Origin: an uncultured Bacteroidales bacterium
GTDB taxonomy: Bacteria; Bacteroidota; Bacteroidia; Bacteroidales; Paludibacteraceae
DNA length: 42,511 nt
Assembly: GCA_903927945.1 (NCBI GenBank)
Contig: CAIYOZ010000116.1
Location: 1-42,511 of the forward strand
Direction: 5' to 3'
Shown piece by piece: positions 10,894-19,410 of the stretch. Each line of letters begins with the position of its first letter. Position 1 is the first letter of the stretch. A program made the position numbers and the translations under genes. The notes beneath the pieces were generated by a model, which did not search any database, was not told the DNA's origin, and saw only the letters and a list, made by a program, of their open reading frames with translations.

Positions 10894-11715
10894 ATGTCAA
10901 CTGCAATACAAGAAGATAAACGAAAAGTAACCACGCATCGTCTTAAAGAGATGAAAGATCGAGGAGAAAAAATATCTATGCTCACTGCTTACGATTTTTC
11001 AATGGCTTCCATTATCGATCAGGCAGGCATGGATGTGATCCTTGTCGGTGATTCGGCATCAAACGTCATGGCAGGAAATATTACGACACTACCCATGACA
11101 CTTGATCAGATCATCTATCATGGCAGTTCAGTCATGAAAGGAGTGAAACGGTCGCTAGTGGTAGTGGATATGCCTTTTGGTACCTGTTCAGGGAACCCTA
11201 TGAAATCGTTGGAAGCAGCCATCAGGATCATGAAAGAAACCGGAGCTGATACACTGAAGATTGAAGGTGGCGAAGAAATTATAGAGGATATCAAAAAGAT
11301 TATTGGTGCCGGAATTCCTGTCATGGGTCATTTAGGACTTATGCCTCAATCGATAAACAAATATGGCACCTATACCGTCAGGGCCAAAGACAAGGAAGAA
11401 GCAGATAAACTAATCAACGATGCGTTGCTTTTAGAGAAAGCAGGTTGTTATGCCATCACCCTGGAAAAAATACCTGCAAAACTGGCTGCCGTAATAACTG
11501 ATAAGATATCTATCCCAACTATCGGAATTGGTGCCGGTCCTCATGTGGATGGTCAGGTATTGGTCATGCACGATATGCTGGGTATAAACAGCAATTTTTC
11601 ACCTAAATTTTTAAGAAGATACGAGGACTTGAATACTGTCATTACGAACGCAGTAAAAAATTATATCTCCGACATAAAGAGCCGTAATTTTCCGAATGAA
11701 AATGAATCCTATTGA
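10894..11715 (+). CDS. panB: 3-methyl-2-oxobutanoate hydroxymethyltransferase
   Basis: First committed enzyme of pantothenate synthesis. It transfers a hydroxymethyl group from 5,10-methylene-tetrahydrofolate to 2-oxoisovalerate, giving ketopantoate, in the cytosol. At 273 residues it is close to E. coli PanB (264). Signatures are [30 protein letters not shown] (Mg-binding Asp), [42 protein letters not shown] and [18 protein letters not shown]. The ATG at 10894 fits the family start. It stands alone here, followed by a bidirectional terminator, with no panC or panD nearby. Confidence 0.96.
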   Translation: MSTAIQEDKRKVTTHRLKEMKDRGEKISMLTAYDFSMASIIDQAGMDVILVGDSASNVMAGNITTLPMTLDQIIYHGSSVMKGVKRSLVVVDMPFGTCSGNPMKSLEAAIRIMKETGADTLKIEGGEEIIEDIKKIIGAGIPVMGHLGLMPQSINKYGTYTVRAKDKEEADKLINDALLLEKAGCYAITLEKIPAKLAAVITDKISIPTIGIGAGPHVDGQVLVMHDMLGINSNFSPKFLRRYEDLNTVITNAVKNYISDIKSRNFPNENESY

Positions 11716-11767
11716 TAAGTCTTTGAATCTAATCGATTAGGGTTCCATCTGTTGTGTATAAATAATT

Positions 11768-11800
11768 AAGCCGCTGTAAATTTATAATTTACAGCGGCTT
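11768..11800. terminator. terminator between panB and dnaK
   Basis: A perfect 14-bp stem, aagccgctgtaaat (11768-11781) with atttacagcggctt (11787-11800), has a 5-nt loop. It serves panB on the plus strand (ctgttttat follows) and possibly dnaK read-through on the minus strand. Confidence 0.85.
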
Positions 11801-11811
11801 CTGTTTTATAT

Positions 11812-11844
11812 AGTGAGGGCTTCACTTGAAGTGAAACCCTCACT
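11812..11844. terminator. second hairpin downstream of dnaK
   Basis: Agtgagggcttcac (11812-11825) pairs with gtgaaaccctcact (11831-11844) with one mismatch and a 5-nt loop. It is the first strong hairpin downstream of the dnaK stop on the minus strand, about 57 bp away. No clear T-run follows on that strand. Confidence 0.55.
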
Positions 11845-11859
11845 CATTTGAAAGTCCCG

Positions 11860-11900
11860 ATCAACCAATCAACCAGTTAACTAATTAACCATTCAACCAA
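11860..11900. repeat. octamer-period tract against the dnaK stop codon
   Basis: Degenerate units of 8 bp: gatcaacc, aatcaacc, agttaact, aattaacc, attcaacc, aattactt. On the dnaK mRNA strand these units read like TGGTTGAT/TGGTTAAT, most with a stop triplet. The tract ends at the dnaK stop. Confidence 0.7.
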
Positions 11901-13823
11901 TTACTTTACTTCCTCAAAGTCTACATCGGTTACATCACCTTGTTGTTTGCTGTCACCGCTATGGCTTTCCTGATGTCCACCAAAGTCAGGATTAGCTTGT
12001 GCTTGTCCTTCCTGAGCATTCTGGGCATTGTACATTTCCTGGCTGGCTGCCTGGAACGCGGTGTTCAGTTCAGTGGTAGCGGCATCCAGGGTAGGAATAT
12101 CCTGAGCCTTGTGAGCTTCCTTCAGTTTTGTCAATGCTGCTTCGATTGGTCCTTTTTTGTCAGCAGGGATTTTATCACCAATTTCAGAAAGTTGTTTTTC
12201 CGTTTGGAAAATCAAACTATCGGCATGGTTCAGTTTATCGATACGCTCTTTTTCTTTGGCATCAGCTTCGGCATTGGCAGCAGCTTCGTCCTTCATACGT
12301 TTGATTTCAGCATCTGTCAAACCGGAAGAAGCTTCAATACGAATGCTTTGTTCTTTTCCGGTAGCTTTATCTTTGGCTGCCACGTGTAAAATACCGTTGG
12401 CATCAATATCAAAAGTCACTTCAATCTGTGGTTCGCCACGACGGGAAGGCATGATACCATCCAGGTGGAAACGGCCTATTGATTTGTTTTGGTTAGCCAA
12501 AGGACGTTCGCCCTGCAGGATATGAATTTCTACTGAAGGTTGATTGTCGGCAGCAGTTGTAAAAGTTTCCGATTTCTTAGTTGGAATAGTGGTGTTAGCT
12601 TCGATCAGTTTAGTCATCACGCTTCCCATGGTTTCAATACCAAGAGATAGTGGGGTAACATCCAATAATAAGACATCAGTTACTTCTCCGCTCAATACTC
12701 CGCCTTGAATGGCAGCACCTACTGCTACTACTTCGTCAGGATTAACCCCTTTTGAAGCTGCTTTTCCAAAGAATTTTTCGACTGCATTTTGGATGGCAGG
12801 GATACGGGTAGAACCACCTACCAGGATAATTTCATCAATATCACCGATTGTCAGACCTGCATTTTTCAACGCGGTACGGCATGGGTCAATAGTTTTCTGA
12901 ATCAAATCGTCGATCAGTTGTTCGAATTTTGCACGGGTCAAGGTACGAACCAAGTGACGTGGCACACCATCAACCGGCATGATATACGGCAAGTTGATTT
13001 CCGAAGAAGTAGTATTGGATAACTCAATTTTAGCTTTTTCAGCAGCTTCTTTCAAACGTTGCAAGGCCATTGGGTCTTTGCTCAAGTCGATATTGCTGTT
13101 TTCGTTCTTAAATTCCTGTACCAACCAGTCGATAATACGATGATCGAAGTCATCACCACCCAGGTGGGTATCCCCATCAGTAGATTTTACTTCAAACACG
13201 CCATCACCCAGTTCCAATACAGATACATCATGAGTTCCACCACCGCAATCGAAAACAACGATCTTCATATCTTTATTCGTCTTGTCCAAACCATACGCCA
13301 GGGCAGCAGCAGTTGGTTCGTTCACAATACGACGTACATTCAGGCCTGCGATTTCTCCGGCTTCTTTTGTAGCCTGACGTTGTGCATCGTTAAAGTATGC
13401 AGGAACGGTAATAACCGCATCAGTCACTTCAGTTCCAAGGTATTCTTCAGCTGTTTTCTTCATCTTTTGAAGAATAATGGCTGAAATTTCCTGTGGGGAA
13501 TACATTCTTCCATCAACGTCTACTTTCGCAGTATTGTTATCCCCTTTAACCACTTTAAAAGGCACACGTCCGATTTCTTTTGTCAAGCGGTCGTAGGTTT
13601 CACCCATGAATCGTTTGATAGAAAACACGGTTTTTGTAGGGTTGGTAATGGCCTGACGTTTTGCAGGATCACCCACTTTGCGTTCGCCACCGTCAATAAA
13701 ACCAACGACCGAAGGTGTGGTACGTTTTCCTTCACTGTTGGTGATAACGATTGGTTCGTTACCTTCCATTACAGAAACACAAGAGTTTGTGGTTCCTAAG
13801 TCAATTCCAATAATCTTTCCCAT
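11901..13823 (-). CDS. dnaK: molecular chaperone DnaK (Hsp70)
   Basis: Full-length 640-residue Hsp70. The ATPase domain starts [20 protein letters not shown] and contains [22 protein letters not shown], the [11 protein letters not shown] linker region, [13 protein letters not shown] and the [11 protein letters not shown] signature. The conserved linker [18 protein letters not shown] joins it to the substrate-binding domain ([16 protein letters not shown]), and a helical lid ends with a G/Q-rich tail and DVDFEEVK. It folds and protects cytosolic proteins together with DnaJ and GrpE, neither of which is in this window. It appears monocistronic, with its own hairpins on both sides. No CIRCE element is visible upstream. 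Confidence 0.99.
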   Translation of the reverse strand: MGKIIGIDLGTTNSCVSVMEGNEPIVITNSEGKRTTPSVVGFIDGGERKVGDPAKRQAITNPTKTVFSIKRFMGETYDRLTKEIGRVPFKVVKGDNNTAKVDVDGRMYSPQEISAIILQKMKKTAEEYLGTEVTDAVITVPAYFNDAQRQATKEAGEIAGLNVRRIVNEPTAAALAYGLDKTNKDMKIVVFDCGGGTHDVSVLELGDGVFEVKSTDGDTHLGGDDFDHRIIDWLVQEFKNENSNIDLSKDPMALQRLKEAAEKAKIELSNTTSSEINLPYIMPVDGVPRHLVRTLTRAKFEQLIDDLIQKTIDPCRTALKNAGLTIGDIDEIILVGGSTRIPAIQNAVEKFFGKAASKGVNPDEVVAVGAAIQGGVLSGEVTDVLLLDVTPLSLGIETMGSVMTKLIEANTTIPTKKSETFTTAADNQPSVEIHILQGERPLANQNKSIGRFHLDGIMPSRRGEPQIEVTFDIDANGILHVAAKDKATGKEQSIRIEASSGLTDAEIKRMKDEAAANAEADAKEKERIDKLNHADSLIFQTEKQLSEIGDKIPADKKGPIEAALTKLKEAHKAQDIPTLDAATTELNTAFQAASQEMYNAQNAQEGQAQANPDFGGHQESHSGDSKQQGDVTDVDFEEVK

Positions 13824-13898
13824 AATTCTATTTTTTATTTTTTCAGTTGTTTCTGATAAGTTTATAATTCTCCTCCTGTTTTACAAACCATATGCCAA

Positions 13899-13924
13899 CC
13901 CGAAAAAGCACCTCCTTTTTCGGG
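13899..13924. promoter_or_regulatory. perfect 10-bp inverted repeat upstream of dnaK
   Basis: Cccgaaaaag (13899-13908) and ctttttcggg (13915-13924) pair perfectly around a 6-nt loop, 76-101 bp upstream of the dnaK start and 150 bp upstream of folK. On the plus strand it is followed by TTTT, which looks like a terminator, but no plus-strand gene precedes it. It could be a heat-shock operator or a leader hairpin; this is inference. Confidence 0.55.
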
Positions 13925-14012
13925 TTTTGACAGAAAACCGTATCTAAGTTCCAATATCGTTTCGCCAATTACTGACAAAAGGGCAGAAAACAGACTTCCT
14001 TGTCCTGCTTCT

Positions 14013-14043
14013 CAATGCTCGAAGCTCAGTGCTCGAAGCTAAA
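14013..14043. repeat. double-heptamer repeat upstream of folK
   Basis: TGCTCGAAGCT occurs at 14016-14026 and again at 14030-14040, a 14-bp period. It lies just before the folK -7 box and has the same doubled 7-bp spacing as the tract at 31908. Confidence 0.6.
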
Positions 14044-14050
14044 AATTTCA

Positions 14051-14058
14051 TACCTTTG
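14051..14058 (+). promoter_or_regulatory. -7 box TACCTTTG for folK
   Basis: A full TAnnTTTG match 16 bp before the folK ATG, so the leader would be very short. This supports the ATG at 14074 over the upstream in-frame ATG at 14029. Confidence 0.55.
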
Positions 14059-14073
14059 TTGAAAATTAAAAGT

Positions 14074-14538
14074 ATGTCACTTGTATATCTTGGATTAGGT
14101 ACAAATTTAGGCGATAAGGAGCAAAACCTGAATAATGCTGTCATGGCCCTGACACTTGAAGTGGGAGATGTATTGAGGGTATCGTCTTTTTACAGATCCA
14201 AACCCTGGGGATATGATTCGAAAAATGAATTCTTAAATGCAGTGGCGTTAGTGGAGACAAGCCTGACACCTTTCGAGGTACTGCAGAAGACTCAGGAAAT
14301 TGAAAGAAACCTCGGACGTACTGCAAAAACTGCTACCGGTTATTCCGACCGGTTGATTGACCTGGATATCTTGATGTACGACAATTTAATTCTTGACCAG
14401 CCCACCCTGACTATACCGCATCCATTGTTAGCGGTCAGGGATTTTGTACTCCTCCCTCTCTCCGAAATGGCACCCGACCTTGTTCATCCTGTCCTGGGTA
14501 AAAGCATCATTGAATTACGCAGAGAATTAATTCCCTGA
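14074..14538 (+). CDS. folK: 2-amino-4-hydroxy-6-hydroxymethyldihydropteridine diphosphokinase
   Basis: HPPK of folate synthesis. It transfers pyrophosphate from ATP to 6-hydroxymethyl-7,8-dihydropterin in the cytosol. It is 154 residues long, as is usual for HPPK. Signatures are VYLGLGTNLGDKEQNL, SSFYRSKPWGY, FLNAVALVET, EIERNLGR, the metal-binding RLIDLDILMYD and the closing IPHPLLAVRDFVLLPLSEMAP. Its last 12 bp overlap the 3' end of the convergent DUF2007-like gene. No other folate genes are in the window. Confidence 0.96.
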   Translation: MSLVYLGLGTNLGDKEQNLNNAVMALTLEVGDVLRVSSFYRSKPWGYDSKNEFLNAVALVETSLTPFEVLQKTQEIERNLGRTAKTATGYSDRLIDLDILMYDNLILDQPTLTIPHPLLAVRDFVLLPLSEMAPDLVHPVLGKSIIELRRELIP

Positions 14539-15384
14539 AGTTTTAGTTGTTCCGGGGAATAATCGAATCGTTCCATTGACAATGGCAATCAGAACAAAGA
14601 TATGGAATACTGAACTCAACCAGTCGTTTGTATAGATGAAAATGGAAGTGTCAAGGCCATAGAGCACCAATCCTGTCAGGTACGCCCATTTATGGGTTGC
14701 TTTCGCAAAATACCCCAGAGCGACAAATATCCCGGAGATCAGGAAACTGAGGATAAAGGCCGGTAATTTGTAGTTCTCGAATGTTGAGAAAGACACCGTA
14801 TCAATAATTTGAGTAATACCCAATCCAAAAATAAAATGAACACTTGATCTGATAACTAAGAAGATGGTATTAAAAACGGACAAATATCCGATCAAAAGAA
14901 ACCATAGATACATCTTGCTTGACGAATTGCTCACTGTGATTATCTGATCATTTTCAGTTGTCCTTGCATGCCGGATATCTTCAGCCGTAATCTGTAAGCC
15001 TCTTTTCTTGAGAATCAGGTTAGCAATGGATTGTTCTTCAGGGGTCCAATCTGTCGGATTTGCCAGGACATCTATAATATCACGGTCGGAAAAGCTATAC
15101 AAATAATGATTTTCTGCCTGTTCCTCCACACTTTGTCCCGGTAATATCTTTCCATTTGCCGGAGTCTGTTTTAGTTCACTCAGCAGCGTCATTGCACGAT
15201 CATAATCTTTTTCAAATACCACAATTTTCAATCCTTCGTCAATACCCGAAAACGTGGGATAGAGTTCCACCAATTGTTCATTGTTGATAAAGCATTCAAT
15301 ATCATTAGCCCGTAATATATCCCGGTCAACCATAGCCTCTAATGTCGATTCATAGGTTTTCAGGGTGATGATATGATCTTCCAT
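14527..15384 (-). CDS. DUF2007-like N terminus fused to a four-helix membrane domain
   Basis: A 285-residue protein of unknown function. Residues 1-75 resemble DUF2007 putative signal-transducing domains (IITLKTYESTLEAMVDRDIL, IECFINNEQ, GLKIVVFEKDYDRAMTLL). A linker with WTPEEQSIANLILKKRGL and DIRHAR follows. The last 130 residues hold about four hydrophobic segments (around MYLWFLLIGYLSVFN, LPAFILSFLISGIFVAL, WAYLTGLVLYGLD and SVFHIFVLIAIVN), so it is an inner-membrane protein with the DUF2007 part probably in the cytosol. The ATG at 15384 is chosen over 15474 because homology to the domain starts there. Its stop overlaps folK by 12 bp in convergent orientation. Confidence 0.75.
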   Translation of the reverse strand: MEDHIITLKTYESTLEAMVDRDILRANDIECFINNEQLVELYPTFSGIDEGLKIVVFEKDYDRAMTLLSELKQTPANGKILPGQSVEEQAENHYLYSFSDRDIIDVLANPTDWTPEEQSIANLILKKRGLQITAEDIRHARTTENDQIITVSNSSSKMYLWFLLIGYLSVFNTIFLVIRSSVHFIFGLGITQIIDTVSFSTFENYKLPAFILSFLISGIFVALGYFAKATHKWAYLTGLVLYGLDTSIFIYTNDWLSSVFHIFVLIAIVNGTIRLFPGTTKTSGN

Positions 15385-15487
15385 AGGGTAGGGTTTATTG
15401 ACGTTTATTTTAAAAATAGGATGTTCAGGTTCAATAAAAACATATTTTATCGGTAAATGTTTTGATTCATTCAACTTTACCCTATCC

Positions 15488-15652
15488 GAACTGAAGCTGA
15501 ACTTATGCTGAACTTTACTTTAGCCAGTCTTTAACCAATGTTTAGCCAATCTTTAGCCATGGCTTAACCATTCTGGTGGAATAGATATCATATAGATACC
15601 ATATAGATACCATATAGATGCCATATAGATACGATATATCTATATCGGTATA
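15488..15652. repeat. array of about fifteen 11-bp tandem units in three sub-families
   Basis: Reading in steps of 11 from 15488, the units are: gaactgaagct, gaacttatgct, gaactttactt; then tagccagtctt, taaccaatgtt, tagccaatctt, tagccatggct, taaccattctg; then gtggaatagat, atcatatagat, accatatagat (twice), gccatatagat, acgatatatct; the last unit is weak. The phase is unbroken through all three sub-families. A second block at 15711-15787 shows units gaacattggtt, aaagactggtt, aggctatagtc, gggctatagtc in another phase. Confidence 0.85.
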
Positions 15653-15752
15653 TTGTATCTAAATTAAAAGTGAATTGTAATTGACTAGTATGCGAAATAT
15701 AAGTATTCTAAAGGAATGGCTGAACATTGGTTAAAGACTGGTTAAAGTAAAG
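15513..15752. repeat. 35-bp inverted repeat enclosing the 11-bp array
   Basis: The left arm at 15513-15547 and the right arm at 15718-15752 are reverse complements at 33 of 35 positions, with 170 bp between them. The arms themselves are built from the 11-bp units (TAGCCAGTCTT, TAACCAATGTT), so the array exists in both orientations. Confidence 0.88.
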
Positions 15753-15900
15753 CCAGGCTATAGTCGGGCTATAGTCAGGTGGTGGTAAGATGGCAGGGCA
15801 GGGAGGAACGGAAGGGAAATGGATAAAGGTTTACAACTGATTTTTATAAGTGACACTGTATGAAAGCGAAATAATAATCCCGAAAACGGATATTTTTTGT

Positions 15901-15908
15901 TACTTTTG
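15901..15908 (+). promoter_or_regulatory. -7 box TACTTTTG for the DUF5063 operon
   Basis: A full TAnnTTTG match 29 bp before the ATG of the DUF5063 gene. No obvious -33 element is seen. Confidence 0.6.
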
Positions 15909-15936
15909 CAAGTGAATCAAAAATTATTCTTCCCCG

Positions 15937-16572
15937 ATGGATACCGATCAATTACCTGACCATATTGTGTACAGCGTTAAAGTCATAGATTTTGTGACAG
16001 TAGCAGCCGAAACGTGTTTGTTTCTGGAACATGCGGAAGAATTCTCAAAGACTGATTTTATACAAAAGTCAGTCAAGATACTGCCACTGCTCTATCTGAA
16101 TGCCTCTATGCTGGACATTCCGAATGCTGTGTTTGACGACATACCCGAACGATTTGTCAACGAAGATGATTACCAGTTTGTTCGTGAGCAGGTAGAACAA
16201 TTATTAGGGACCGATGATTCATACCTGGAAGTATTTCATCCCGATATGGCATTGAGCGATACACCTATAGCTGCATTTGTATCGGAAAACATGGCGGATA
16301 TATATCAGGAACTCAAAGATTTTGCGGCCAACTATCAATTGGGAGATATTGATATCATGAATGATGCCTTGGTAGCTTGCCTGGAGGCTTTTGGCGATCA
16401 TTGGGGACAAAAGCTGCTGAATGCATTGCGGGCATTGCATGCTGTCCGGTTTAGCGAAGGATTTGGCATGGAAAATGAAGGAGAAGAACCTTCAGACAGA
16501 AAATTAATCGACAGAAACACTTTTCTCAACTTTCAGCATGAGGATGATGATGAATTGTCGGAATTATTGTAA
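15937..16572 (+). CDS. DUF5063 family protein
   Basis: A 211-residue acidic, all-helical-looking cytosolic protein without signal peptide or membrane segment. It matches what I know of DUF5063, a Bacteroidota family usually encoded just before a 3'-5' exonuclease-domain protein. Segments such as FLEHAEEFSKTDFIQKSVKILPLLYL and FGDHWGQKLLNALRALH are characteristic. The end is strongly acidic (HEDDDELSELL). It lies 9 bp before the exonuclease gene, which points to a joint role in RNA metabolism, but no biochemical function is known to me. Confidence 0.85.
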   Translation: MDTDQLPDHIVYSVKVIDFVTVAAETCLFLEHAEEFSKTDFIQKSVKILPLLYLNASMLDIPNAVFDDIPERFVNEDDYQFVREQVEQLLGTDDSYLEVFHPDMALSDTPIAAFVSENMADIYQELKDFAANYQLGDIDIMNDALVACLEAFGDHWGQKLLNALRALHAVRFSEGFGMENEGEEPSDRKLIDRNTFLNFQHEDDDELSELL

Positions 16573-16581
16573 CAGAGAGCT

Positions 16582-17247
16582 ATGTTTAGAACAAAAATTA
16601 CAAAAGACGAGGTAAATTTGTTACCTGTAGTCATCTTTGAAGGTAAAATAACCCTGGTGGATGATTTGTCTAAAGTTGAGCCTGCCCTGGAAGAACTTCG
16701 AAAGAGTGGGGTTGTAGGACTGGATACCGAAACAAAACCGTCCTTTACCCGTGGTACGCATCACAAAGTATCATTAGTTCAAATATCGACCCTTGATCAC
16801 TGTTTTCTATTTCGATTGAACAAAACAAATTTTCCGGTTGCACTGTCCGAATTTTTGGCAGATGAAAGTGTCATGAAGATTGGGCTTTCACTCAGGGATG
16901 ATTTTAGCGGGTTAAATAAACATCATATTTTTAAACCGGCTAACTTTGTGGACATACAATCGATTGCTCAGAGTTATGGCATCATGGAACTCAGCCTTCA
17001 GAAAATATATGCCATATTATTCGGAAAGAAAATATCCAAATCACAACGGTTAACCAACTGGGAGAGCCCCGAACTGACCGAACAGCAACAAAGGTATGCC
17101 GCCACTGATGCCTGGGCTAGCCTGCAAATCTACCTCAGGCTCATTACAGAAAAAAAACTGACCAAAATTGAGATTGACAAAATGGTATTGGAAAACATGC
17201 TCGAACAACGGGCAATGAATAGCCAACCCGAAACGCCTATCCTATAA
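16582..17247 (+). CDS. DEDDy 3'-5' exonuclease domain protein (RNase D-like)
   Basis: A 221-residue single-domain exonuclease. The DEDDy residues are all visible: D48 and E50 (GLDTETKP), D106 or D107 (LSLRDDF), and Y172 with D176 (YAATDAW). It is shorter than RNase D because it lacks HRDC domains. The family removes nucleotides from RNA or DNA 3' ends using two metal ions. It sits between DUF5063 (9 bp upstream) and rlmI (21 bp downstream), an arrangement common in Bacteroidales, so a role in rRNA or tRNA maturation is plausible but inferred. Confidence 0.92.
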   Translation: MFRTKITKDEVNLLPVVIFEGKITLVDDLSKVEPALEELRKSGVVGLDTETKPSFTRGTHHKVSLVQISTLDHCFLFRLNKTNFPVALSEFLADESVMKIGLSLRDDFSGLNKHHIFKPANFVDIQSIAQSYGIMELSLQKIYAILFGKKISKSQRLTNWESPELTEQQQRYAATDAWASLQIYLRLITEKKLTKIEIDKMVLENMLEQRAMNSQPETPIL

Positions 17248-17268
17248 ATAAATTAAATTTCATATTCG

Positions 17269-18456
17269 ATGATTTCCATACAACTCAAGCCTAAAAAGGA
17301 AGAAAGTTTACAACGTTTTCACCCTTGGGTATTTTCAGGTGCCATACAACGGATCGAAGGAAGCCCTGCAGAAGGAGACCTGGTAGAAGTTCTCGACAAT
17401 GGACGTAAATTTTTAGCCATTGGTCATTATCAGATTGGAAGTATAGCCGTCCGTGTGGTATCATTCGAAGATATTCCGGTAGATACTGAATTTTGGAGTC
17501 TTAAAATCAAAAAGGCGTATGAAATGCGTGTATCACTTGGGCTGATTGTTCAGGGACAAAACAACACCTACCGTCTCATTCACGGGGAAGGCGACTCCTT
17601 GCCCGGACTAATTGTAGATATATATGATGACACTGCAGTCATGCAGGCCCATTCGGTGGGCATGCACGAAACAAGGCAAATTCTCGCTGAAGCCATTGTG
17701 AAAAATGTTCCGGAGGTAAAGAATGTGTATTATAAATCGGAGACAACCCTGCCCTTTAATGCACCCATTACACCCGAAGATGGTTATCTGATTGGAAAAG
17801 AGACCAAAGAACTCAGTGCTATCGAAAATGGACTAAAGTTTCACGTGGATTGGCTAAAAGGACAAAAAACAGGGTTCTTTGTGGATCAACGTGAAAACAG
17901 ATCGTTGCTGGAGAGATACTCGTCAGGAAAATCAGTGTTGAACATGTTCTGCTATACCGGCGGATTCTCCGTATATGCATTGCGGGGAGGAGCTAAACTG
18001 GTTCATTCGGTGGATAGTTCGGCCAAAGCGATTGATTTGACCGAAAAGAATGTGGAAGCAAATTTTCCAAACGACCCGCGACACACTTCATTTGATGAAG
18101 ATGCCTTCAAATATTTGAACAATCTCCCACACAATGATCAGAAATATGACCTGATCATTCTTGATCCTCCGGCCTTTGCGAAGCACCGTGAAGCCATACG
18201 GAATGCATTAAAAGGTTACAAGCGATTAAATGCGAAAGCTTTTGAACAAATTAAGCCCGGTGGCATCTTATTTACCTTCTCCTGTTCACAGGTAATCACG
18301 AAAGATCAATTCCGGTTAGCTGTATTCAGTGCTGCTGCTGAAAGCAAGAGGAACGTAAGAATACTGCACCAATTGACTCAACCGGCTGATCACCCGATTA
18401 ATATATACCACCCCGAAGGCGAATACTTAAAAGGATTGGTACTCTGGGTAGAATAA
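17269..18456 (+). CDS. rlmI: class I SAM-dependent rRNA methyltransferase, RlmI family
   Basis: A 395-residue 23S rRNA cytosine-5 methyltransferase; E. coli RlmI acts at C1962. An N-terminal PUA domain (about 1-75, KPKKEESLQRFHPWVFSGAI) is followed by the family's central region and a Rossmann methyltransferase domain with KTGFFVDQRENR, LNMFCYTGGFSVYALRGGA (SAM loop), LDPPAFAK (catalytic region) and FTFSCSQ. It is the third gene of the DUF5063 / exonuclease operon. The exact target base cannot be confirmed from sequence. Confidence 0.93.
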   Translation: MISIQLKPKKEESLQRFHPWVFSGAIQRIEGSPAEGDLVEVLDNGRKFLAIGHYQIGSIAVRVVSFEDIPVDTEFWSLKIKKAYEMRVSLGLIVQGQNNTYRLIHGEGDSLPGLIVDIYDDTAVMQAHSVGMHETRQILAEAIVKNVPEVKNVYYKSETTLPFNAPITPEDGYLIGKETKELSAIENGLKFHVDWLKGQKTGFFVDQRENRSLLERYSSGKSVLNMFCYTGGFSVYALRGGAKLVHSVDSSAKAIDLTEKNVEANFPNDPRHTSFDEDAFKYLNNLPHNDQKYDLIILDPPAFAKHREAIRNALKGYKRLNAKAFEQIKPGGILFTFSCSQVITKDQFRLAVFSAAAESKRNVRILHQLTQPADHPINIYHPEGEYLKGLVLWVE

Positions 18457-18545
18457 AATTTATATTGGATTAACATAAATGTTGTCATAATCGAGCTTTT
18501 TTGAAAATAATTTGCAGAATAATTTTTTCTTTTAAATAGTATCGT

Positions 18546-18553
18546 TATATTTG
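18546..18553 (+). promoter_or_regulatory. -7 box TATATTTG for the ECF sigma gene
   Basis: A full TAnnTTTG match 82 bp before the sigma-factor ATG. A TTTG at 18511-18514 is too distant to be a normal -33 element. Confidence 0.55.
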
Positions 18554-18634
18554 CAAACCAAACAATTCAATTCCACCCTTAAAATCACAAGCGCCTATAG
18601 CCTAGAATTACTTTAAACTCAAAAATCAAAAGTA

Positions 18635-19228
18635 ATGAAGAATCTAAATCAATTAACCGATGATGAATTGGTAAGATTGTATGAGACAGGCAATAATCAG
18701 GCGTTTGAAATATTATTATTGCGTTACAAATCGAAAGTATATACCTATATATATCTGATTGTGCGCAATCGGGAACTCTCCGAAGACATCTTTCAAGACA
18801 CCTTTATTAAAGCGATTGCAACTATCCAGCAAGGACGGTATGTGGAATCGGGCAAGTTTCTAGCCTGGATCAACCGGATAGCCCACAACCTGATTATCGA
18901 TCATTTCAGACGGGAGAAGAACGAAAATACCTTCTCGGCCGATGCAGTGGATTACGATATCGTCAACAATGCAAAGCTTTCAGAAAAGAGCGTGGAAGAT
19001 ACTATTTCAAACGAACAAGTGCTTGCTGACGTAGTACATCTGATTGACATGTTGCCACCATCACAACAACGGGTAATCCGCATGCGATTCTTCGAGGATC
19101 TGAGCTTTAAGGAAATAGCCGAGCGCACGGATGTCAGTATTAATACAGCTCTGGGACGTATGAGGTATGCTTTGCTAAACATGCGACGCATTGCTTCCGA
19201 GAAAGATGTTTACCTGGAAATAAAATAA
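18635..19228 (+). CDS. ECF-type RNA polymerase sigma factor
   Basis: A 197-residue sigma-70 family factor of the extracytoplasmic function class. Region 2 spans about 15-85 (AFEILLLRYKSKVYTYIYLIV, EDIFQDTFIKA, FLAWINRIAHNLIIDHFRR) and region 4 spans about 130-185 (LPPSQQRVIRMRFFEDLSFKEIAERTDVSINTALGRMRYAL). No anti-sigma gene lies next to it, and it is followed by a strong terminator, so it is a single-gene unit. Bacteroidota carry several such orphan RpoE-like factors. Its regulon and signal are unknown. Confidence 0.94.
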   Translation: MKNLNQLTDDELVRLYETGNNQAFEILLLRYKSKVYTYIYLIVRNRELSEDIFQDTFIKAIATIQQGRYVESGKFLAWINRIAHNLIIDHFRREKNENTFSADAVDYDIVNNAKLSEKSVEDTISNEQVLADVVHLIDMLPPSQQRVIRMRFFEDLSFKEIAERTDVSINTALGRMRYALLNMRRIASEKDVYLEIK

Positions 19229-19257
19229 TTCGTATTATTTGAACTATCATAAATTAT

Positions 19258-19293
19258 AATCCCCTGTAAGTTATAGAAGACTTGCAGGGGATT
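19258..19293 (+). terminator. strong terminator after the sigma factor
   Basis: A 13-bp stem, aatcccctgtaag (19258-19270) with cttgcaggggatt (19281-19293), has one G-U pair and a 10-nt loop and is followed by ttatatttt. Confidence 0.88.
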
Positions 19294-19410
19294 TTATATT
19301 TTAAATCAGTGAATAGCAGTCTTTAGAATTTTGAAAGATAATTTTCAGCGTGAACCTACGTTTATTAAATGTCATTTGATCCATAGAGTAATAATTACTA
19401 CCGGTTGAAA

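Larger units (their letters stand above)
15385..15936. other. 552-bp divergent gap filled with 11-bp repeats
   Basis: No gene is supported, although an in-frame extension of the DUF2007-like gene reaches 15474. From about 15488 to 15787 the sequence is mostly 11-bp units and carries a long inverted repeat (both described separately). The end holds a -7 box for the DUF5063 operon. Confidence 0.75.

Noticed and set aside
11940-12389. 149-codon plus-strand open frame
   Set aside because: It lies wholly within dnaK on the opposite strand and shows no domain; dnaK itself is certain.
13824-13930. CIRCE operator of dnaK
   Set aside because: No TTAGCACTC-N9-GAGTGCTAA pattern is present; the inverted repeat that is here is unrelated.
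15488-15787. CRISPR-like array
   Set aside because: Units are 11 bp, contiguous and without unique spacers, and no cas genes are near.
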